From Suilimivivens sp964393865 (GTDB taxonomy: Bacteria; Bacillota; Clostridia; Lachnospirales; Lachnospiraceae), in assembly GCA_964393865.1 (NCBI GenBank), contig CAYMUW010000046.1, positions 1 to 19,403 of the forward strand: a DNA stretch of 19,403 nt, given 5' to 3'. Every line of letters begins with the position of its first letter. Within the stretch, counting starts at the first letter, position 1. Shown here piece by piece: positions 15,036 to 19,403 of the stretch. A program made the position numbers and the translations under genes. The notes beneath the pieces are model-generated. The model was given only the letters and a program-made list of their open reading frames with translations, made no database searches and was not told the origin of the DNA.

Positions 15036-15509
15036 ATGAAAGTAGGATATTTAATAGGGGCAGCGGTGGAAACTATTATAAAGGTTGTTGTAGTTGCCGC
15101 GATTGTCATACTTATTTTCCGCGGTGCCACCAAGGCGTATGATTTTGGATACAAGGTATTTGCCGATGAACCGGTATCATTGTCCGGTGGAAGAACGATA
15201 ACCGTAGGTATTTCCGAGAATATGACTATCACTGACATTGCGCAGATGTTGGAGGAAAAGGGTCTGATCGAGGATGCAAAGCTGTTTGTGGTTCAGGAGC
15301 TTTTGTCTGCTTATCACGGTGAGATTGTTCCGGGAATCTACGATTTAAGCACAACAATGAAAGCAGAGGAAATGCTGGAGATTATGGCAACGCCGACTGA
15401 GGATCCTGAGGCTCAGCCAGAAAGCAGTCAGTCAGATGCTGAAAATGTTGACGAAGCTGATGAAGGGAATGGGGATGAAGATGTGACCGGTGAGGATGGA
15501 GCATCATGA
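15036..15509 (+). CDS. MltG/YceG-like membrane protein without catalytic domain
   Basis: 157 aa: one membrane segment (~9-29, VETIIKVVVVAAIVILIF), then a periplasm-side LysM-like subdomain resembling the start of MltG: I-T-V-x-I-S-E-N-M-T-I-T-D-I-A-Q-M-L-E-E-K-G-L-I (~55-78) and V-P-G-I-Y-D-L-S (~98-105). MltG proteins continue with a large endolytic transglycosylase domain carrying the catalytic Glu; here there is only an acidic tail (~121-157, Asp/Glu/Ser-rich). It holds the place of yrrL (mltG) before yrrM (trmR) in Bacillus. No frameshift is evident: the frame overlaps trmR by 4 bases (ATGA). ATG 15036 is chosen over TTG 15015 (GGTGA and AAAGGA upstream). It probably binds rather than cuts peptidoglycan. 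Confidence 0.75.
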   Translation: MKVGYLIGAAVETIIKVVVVAAIVILIFRGATKAYDFGYKVFADEPVSLSGGRTITVGISENMTITDIAQMLEEKGLIEDAKLFVVQELLSAYHGEIVPGIYDLSTTMKAEEMLEIMATPTEDPEAQPESSQSDAENVDEADEGNGDEDVTGEDGAS

Positions 15510-16150
15510 TTACAGAAGAAAGAATCAGCACCTTTATCAACTCTTTTGATACAGGAAACACGCCATTTTTAAATGAGCTTGAGCAATTTGCATTGGAAAC
15601 CAATGTACCGGTCATAAGACCTCAAATGCAGAGCTTTCTTCGCCTGCTTCTGGCGATGAAGCAGCCGAAGCAGATTCTGGAGGTGGGAACGGCCATTGGT
15701 TTTTCTGCACTTTTGATGAGTGAGTACGGACCGAGTGACTGTAAGATAACGACGATCGAGAAATACGAAAAGAGAATCCCCATTGCCAGAGAAAATTTTA
15801 AAAAGGCTGGCAGACAGGAGCAGATCACTTTGTTGGAAGGGGATGCCACAGAGCTTTTAAAGGAGCTTAAGGGGCCCTATGATTTTATTTTTATGGATGC
15901 GGCAAAGGGGCAGTATATTCATTTCCTGCCTGATATACTCAGGCTTATGCCCATGGGAGGATTGCTGGTTTCCGATAATGTGCTTCAGGATGGGGATGCT
16001 CTGGAGTCCCGCTATGCGGTGACCAGAAGAGACCGTACCATTCACAGCAGAATGAGGGAGTATTTATATGAGCTGAAGCACAATGAGCAGCTGCAAACGG
16101 ATATTCTTCCGGTGGGAGACGGCGTTACGGTAAGCGTCCGTATTCAATGA
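15506..16150 (+). CDS. trmR: tRNA 5-hydroxyuridine(34) O-methyltransferase, YrrM-like
   Basis: 214-aa class I SAM methyltransferase. Motif I is EVGTAIGFSALLM (~59-71), with IEKYEKRIPIARENF (~84-98), metal-binding Asp131 in FMDAAKGQY and Asp157/Asn158 in SDNVL. This matches the cation-dependent O-methyltransferase family that contains B. subtilis TrmR, which converts ho5U34 to mo5U34 in tRNA. The specific function is supported by position: MltG-like gene before, U32/TrhP-like gene after, as yrrL-yrrM-yrrN in Bacillus. On domain content alone a catechol-type methyltransferase would also be possible. Confidence 0.85.
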   Translation: MITEERISTFINSFDTGNTPFLNELEQFALETNVPVIRPQMQSFLRLLLAMKQPKQILEVGTAIGFSALLMSEYGPSDCKITTIEKYEKRIPIARENFKKAGRQEQITLLEGDATELLKELKGPYDFIFMDAAKGQYIHFLPDILRLMPMGGLLVSDNVLQDGDALESRYAVTRRDRTIHSRMREYLYELKHNEQLQTDILPVGDGVTVSVRIQ

Positions 16151-16187
16151 TTTGATGAAAGGAAAGATTGCATAAAACGGTGCGAAG

Positions 16188-17123
16188 ATGGCTATTGAAA
16201 TAAAACGACCGGAGCTTTTGGTATATGCCGGTTCCGCAGAGATTTTAAAAACAGCAGTGTCTTTTGGCGCGGACGCTGTTTATATAGGCGGTGAGTCCCG
16301 TGACTTATGTGCGGAGGAAGAGGACTTTTCCAAAGAGGAAATAAGGCAGGGAATTGATTATGCCCATGAACATGGGGGTAGGGTGTATGTAACCGCCGAT
16401 ATTGTGGCTCATAACAGGGATCTTTCAGATGCGGAAAGATATTTCCGGGAACTGAAAACGCAGGGAGCTGACGGGATAATCGTTGCCGATCCGGGTATGT
16501 TTACGCTGGTCAAAGAGATATGCCCGGAAACTAATATATATATATCTGTACAAGCCAATAACACCAATTATCAAACCTGCCGGTTCTGGTATGAGCAGGG
16601 AGCCAAAAGAATTATCTGCAGCAGAGGACTGACGCTGAAGGAAATCAAAGAAATGAAAGAGAAGATTCCGAAGGATATGGAACTGGGAAGCTTCGTTCAT
16701 GGCAGGATGTGTATCTCCTCATCGGGAAGGCGGTTGCTCAGCAGTTATTTTAAGGAAGCCGGCGGTAATGAAGATACCTGTTTTCATTCCGGGAAATGGG
16801 AATATGCCATAAGCGAGGAAAAGCGCGGTGGAGAATATCTGCCGGTTTATGAAAATGAAAGAGGGACTTTTATTTTTTATTCTAAGGATTTATGTATGAT
16901 AGAGCATATTCCGGAAATGGTGGAAGCCGGAGTAGACAGCCTTATCATAGAGGGGAGGATGAATGCGGAATACTGCGCCGCTGTGGTGGAAGCATATCGG
17001 ATGGCAGTTGACGACTATTTAGAATCAAAGGAGAAATATGGTTCCGGTATGGAAGGATATTTGGAGAAAATTTTCGAGCATACCGACAGAGATTTCACCA
17101 CAGGATTTTATTTCCAAACCTGA
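16188..17123 (+). CDS. U32-family protein, TrhP1-like (tRNA U34 hydroxylation), short form
   Basis: 311 aa of the U32 'peptidase' family: PELLVYAGSAEILKTAV, GADAVYIGG, Y-V-T-A-D-I-V-A-H-N-R, VADPGMF, S-V-Q-A-N-N-T-N-Y, FVHGRMCISSSGRRLLSSYF, and YSKDLC with IEGRMN near 240-260. TrhP proteins make ho5U34 from prephenate, the substrate for TrmR next door. Only two of the four usual cluster cysteines remain: Cys175 and Cys198; the others are Arg182 and Gly202. The chain stops just after FTTGFYF, lacking the extra C-terminal domain of ~400-aa members. This resembles the short B. subtilis YrrN/TrhP1; the long partner is not here. The ribosome-binding site is weak. Confidence 0.75.
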   Translation: MAIEIKRPELLVYAGSAEILKTAVSFGADAVYIGGESRDLCAEEEDFSKEEIRQGIDYAHEHGGRVYVTADIVAHNRDLSDAERYFRELKTQGADGIIVADPGMFTLVKEICPETNIYISVQANNTNYQTCRFWYEQGAKRIICSRGLTLKEIKEMKEKIPKDMELGSFVHGRMCISSSGRRLLSSYFKEAGGNEDTCFHSGKWEYAISEEKRGGEYLPVYENERGTFIFYSKDLCMIEHIPEMVEAGVDSLIIEGRMNAEYCAAVVEAYRMAVDDYLESKEKYGSGMEGYLEKIFEHTDRDFTTGFYFQT

Positions 17124-17160
17124 TGCATACAATAAACTGATACACTAAGGGAGAAAAAGA

Positions 17161-19272
17161 ATGAGCGATGTATTAAACGTGGAAGAATTATTTGGAAGCA
17201 AGGTGTTTACCCGTGCGACCATGCGGGAGCGTCTGCCGAAAACCGTATATCGGGAAGTGATTAAGGTTATGGAGCAGGGGGGAGAGCTGACTCTGGCAGC
17301 AGCAGATGTTGTGGCAAAGGCCATGAAGGATTGGGCAACGGAAAACGGCGCTACCCATTATACTCATTGGTTTCAACCGCTTACGGGAATTACGGCGGAA
17401 AAGCATGATTCCTTTGTAACCCATCCCGATCAGGACGGAAAAATGCTGATGGAATTTTCTGGCAAGGAGCTGATTAAGGGTGAGCCGGATGCGTCATCTT
17501 TTCCTTCCGGCGGCCTTCGCGCCACTTTTGAGGCAAGAGGATATACCACCTGGGATATTACTTCACCGGCGTTCATTAAAGAAACGGCAACAGGTCCCAC
17601 GCTTTGTATTCCTACGGCCTTTTGTTCTTATACGGGAGAAGCGCTGGATAAGAAGACGCCTCTTCTCCGTTCTATGGAGGCCTTAAGCAAGCAGGCAGTC
17701 AGGATAGTCCGCTTGTTTGGAAATACGGAGGCGAAAAAGGTAGTTCCGTCGGTAGGAGCAGAGCAGGAATATTTCCTGGTGGATCAGAAGAAGGCGCTGC
17801 AGAGGGAGGATATTATTTTTGCGGGAAGAACCCTGTTTGGTGCGCCTGCACCTAAGGGACAGGAGATGGAGGATCACTATTTTGGAGTAATCAGGGAGAG
17901 AATAGGGGCCTTCATGCATGATGTGAATATCGAGCTGTGGAAGCTGGGAGTGACTGCTAAGACACAGCATAATGAGGTTGCTCCGGCACAGCATGAGCTG
18001 GCGCCTATCTATGAAACCGCCAATATTGCGGTGGATCACAATCAGCTTGTGATGGAAACCTTAAAGAGGGTGGCTGGAAAGCACGGACTTCGCTGCATGC
18101 TTCACGAAAAGCCTTTTGCAGGAGTGAATGGATCGGGAAAACACAACAACTGGTCTATCACTACGGATAACGGCGTCAACCTTCTTGAGCCGGGACAGAC
18201 ACCCAATGAAAATATTCAGTTTCTTCTGGTGCTTGCCTGCATTATGAAGGCTGTGGATACCCATGCTGATCTGCTCAGACAAAGCGCCTCCAATGTAGGA
18301 AATGATCACAGACTGGGAGCTAATGAAGCGCCTCCGGCTATTATTTCCATCTTTTTAGGGGAACAGCTTGAGGATGTAGTGGAGCAGCTGGTGGAAACGG
18401 GTAAGGCGGATTCCCTGAAGGAAGGCGGCGTTTTGAGAACGGGGGTTTCCACGCTTCCCGATTTTGTCAAGGACGCTACCGACAGAAACCGTACCTCACC
18501 TTTTGCTTTTACCGGCAATAAATTTGAATTTCGTATGGTGGGAAGCGAGGATTCCATCGGAAGCCCCAATACCATTTTAAATGCTATTGTTGCGGAGGCA
18601 TTCTGCGAAGCGGCGGATAGATTGGAGCAGGCGGAAGATTTTGATATGGCTGTTCATGATCTGATTAAGGAATATATGACCAGGCATCAGAGAATTATTT
18701 TTAACGGAAACGGATATGCTCCCGAGTGGAAGGAGGAGGCCGCAAGAAGAGGGCTTCCCAATATTCCTTCTATGGTGGAGGCGGTAGATACGCTTATAAC
18801 GGAAAAGTCCATTCATTTATTTGAAAAGTTTGGCATTTTCACAGAGGCAGAGCTTCGTTCCCGTGCAGAAATTTTGTATGAGACCTATGCGAAAACCATC
18901 AATATAGAAGCCCTGACCATGATAGATATGGCCAATAAGCAGATTATTCCGGCAGTGATTAAATTTGCGGGGATGCTTGCGGATACGACTGCATCTATCA
19001 GTGCGGCAGGTGCGGATGCCTCCATTTGCAGTGAACTGTTAAAGACGATTACGGAAAAACTGGCAGAAACCAAAACGGCTGTCAATAACCTGACAGAGGT
19101 AGAGAAAAAGGCCTCCGCCATGTCTCTTGGCAAAGAGCAGGCATTTTATTATCATGACAGCGTGGTAACGGCCATGGATGCGTTGAGAAAGCCTGCGGAT
19201 GAGTTGGAAAAATTGGTGGATAAAAAGTATTGGCCCTTCCCTACCTATGCGGATTTGATATTTGAGGTGTAA
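17161..19272 (+). CDS. glnN: Glutamine synthetase type III
   Basis: ATP-dependent glutamate + ammonia to glutamine, the main ammonia-assimilation step. At 703 aa it has GSIII length (types I and II are ~450 and ~350). Motifs include F-P-S-G-G-L-R-A-T-F-E-A-R-G-Y-T (~114-129), GAEQEYFLVD (199-208, metal-binding Glu), NEVAPAQHELAP (271-282) and NGSGKHNNWS (323-332, ammonia/ATP site). The C-terminal GSIII-specific helical tail follows. AAGGGAG (17147-17153) precedes the ATG. The gap to the U32 gene is only 37 bases with no convincing promoter (TACAAT at 17128-17133 lacks a -35), so it may be read as the last gene of the operon. Confidence 0.95.
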   Translation: MSDVLNVEELFGSKVFTRATMRERLPKTVYREVIKVMEQGGELTLAAADVVAKAMKDWATENGATHYTHWFQPLTGITAEKHDSFVTHPDQDGKMLMEFSGKELIKGEPDASSFPSGGLRATFEARGYTTWDITSPAFIKETATGPTLCIPTAFCSYTGEALDKKTPLLRSMEALSKQAVRIVRLFGNTEAKKVVPSVGAEQEYFLVDQKKALQREDIIFAGRTLFGAPAPKGQEMEDHYFGVIRERIGAFMHDVNIELWKLGVTAKTQHNEVAPAQHELAPIYETANIAVDHNQLVMETLKRVAGKHGLRCMLHEKPFAGVNGSGKHNNWSITTDNGVNLLEPGQTPNENIQFLLVLACIMKAVDTHADLLRQSASNVGNDHRLGANEAPPAIISIFLGEQLEDVVEQLVETGKADSLKEGGVLRTGVSTLPDFVKDATDRNRTSPFAFTGNKFEFRMVGSEDSIGSPNTILNAIVAEAFCEAADRLEQAEDFDMAVHDLIKEYMTRHQRIIFNGNGYAPEWKEEAARRGLPNIPSMVEAVDTLITEKSIHLFEKFGIFTEAELRSRAEILYETYAKTINIEALTMIDMANKQIIPAVIKFAGMLADTTASISAAGADASICSELLKTITEKLAETKTAVNNLTEVEKKASAMSLGKEQAFYYHDSVVTAMDALRKPADELEKLVDKKYWPFPTYADLIFEV

Positions 19273-19403
19273 AAATGCTGTGTCATAGCAGTATCAAAGA
19301 AGCAGTCCCGTATTCGGGGCGGCGCATGAAGGCCGGGCTGCTACAAAATTTTGTAACAGTTCAGCCTTCCGGCTGAACTGAATAAAAAATCATTGTCAAA
19401 ATG
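19273..19403 (+). other. Structured intergenic region after glnN (several hairpins, possible 33-aa ORF)
   Basis: Five elements are visible. (1) ATGCTGT / GCAGTAT at 19275-19294 can pair around a hexaloop with two G-T wobbles. (2) AGCAG-T-CCCG (19301-19310) pairs with CGGG-CTGCT (19334-19342), one bulged T. (3) The 12-base palindrome ACAAAATTTTGT is at 19343-19354. (4) A perfect 10-bp stem CAGTTCAGCC (19357-19366) / GGCTGAACTG (19371-19380) has a TTCC loop, followed by AATAAAAAAT rather than T's. (5) An ORF from ATG 19275 to TGA 19376 has GAGGTG (19264-19269) 5 bases upstream. It may be a leader for the next gene or the end of the glnN transcript; identity unknown. Confidence 0.45.

Noticed and set aside
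15015..16150. Frameshift explaining the missing MltG catalytic domain
   Set aside because: The downstream sequence is a complete methyltransferase in an overlapping frame, so there is no hidden catalytic part to recover.
17124..17160. Dedicated promoter for glnN
   Set aside because: TACAAT at 17128-17133 has no -35 at a usable distance, and TACACT at 17141-17146 would place the start site inside the ribosome-binding site.
19275..19380. Glutamine riboswitch or ANTAR-target double hairpin near glnN
   Set aside because: I looked for the GGAAGUAGG-like core of the glnA RNA motif and for paired hexaloops with A at 1 and G at 4; neither is present.

Overview
The window reads as chromosomal DNA of a low-to-moderate GC, endospore-forming Clostridia, most likely Lachnospiraceae. 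This is inferred from gene content: an SpmA spore-maturation protein, a LacI-like sensor fused to GGDEF, a type III glutamine synthetase, an HPr-like protein without the active histidine, and the conserved ireB-ruvX-DUF1292-fur-rnjA-ylbF order. Nearly everything is chromosomal housekeeping. I see no CRISPR array, prophage, tRNA or rRNA gene. No stretch above about 300 bases lacks a gene; the largest gap is 523-709.

Left part (1-5334), the more variable side: the 3' end of an ISLre2-family transposase gene with a terminator-like hairpin; a cytosolic ligand-sensing diguanylate cyclase (PBP-like, GAF-like and GGDEF parts) with its own promoter; spmA without its usual partner spmB, preceded by a sigma-E-like promoter; an aldo/keto reductase with its own promoter; and a convergent NADH pyrophosphatase (nudC) whose stop codon overlaps that of the reductase.

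Middle part (5287-9704): a candidate operon prmA-rsmE-cysteine desulfurase-thiI. It modifies the translation apparatus (L11 methylation, 16S m3U1498, tRNA s4U8) and ends at a bidirectional hairpin terminator. It starts from a region where divergent nudC and prmA promoters appear to overlap. An HPr-like gene on the minus strand uses the other face of the same terminator.

Right part (10059-19272): mtaB (tRNA ms2t6A37), then ireB-ruvX-DUF1292-fur-rnjA-ylbF-(MltG N-terminal remnant)-trmR-trhP1-like-glnN, all on the plus strand with short gaps or 4-base overlaps. This resembles the Bacillus yrzL-yrrK-yrzB and yrrL-yrrM-yrrN order. It joins kinase-linked regulation (IreB), mRNA decay (RNase J and a YlbF-family protein), wobble uridine-34 modification (TrmR with a U32 protein) and nitrogen assimilation (GlnN). 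The last 130 bases form a structured intergenic region after glnN.

I did not find a clearly new system. The best leads are the MltG remnant with an acidic tail, the short cysteine-depleted U32 protein beside TrmR, the HPr-like protein, orphan spmA with its sigma-E-like promoter, and the hairpins and small ORF after glnN.
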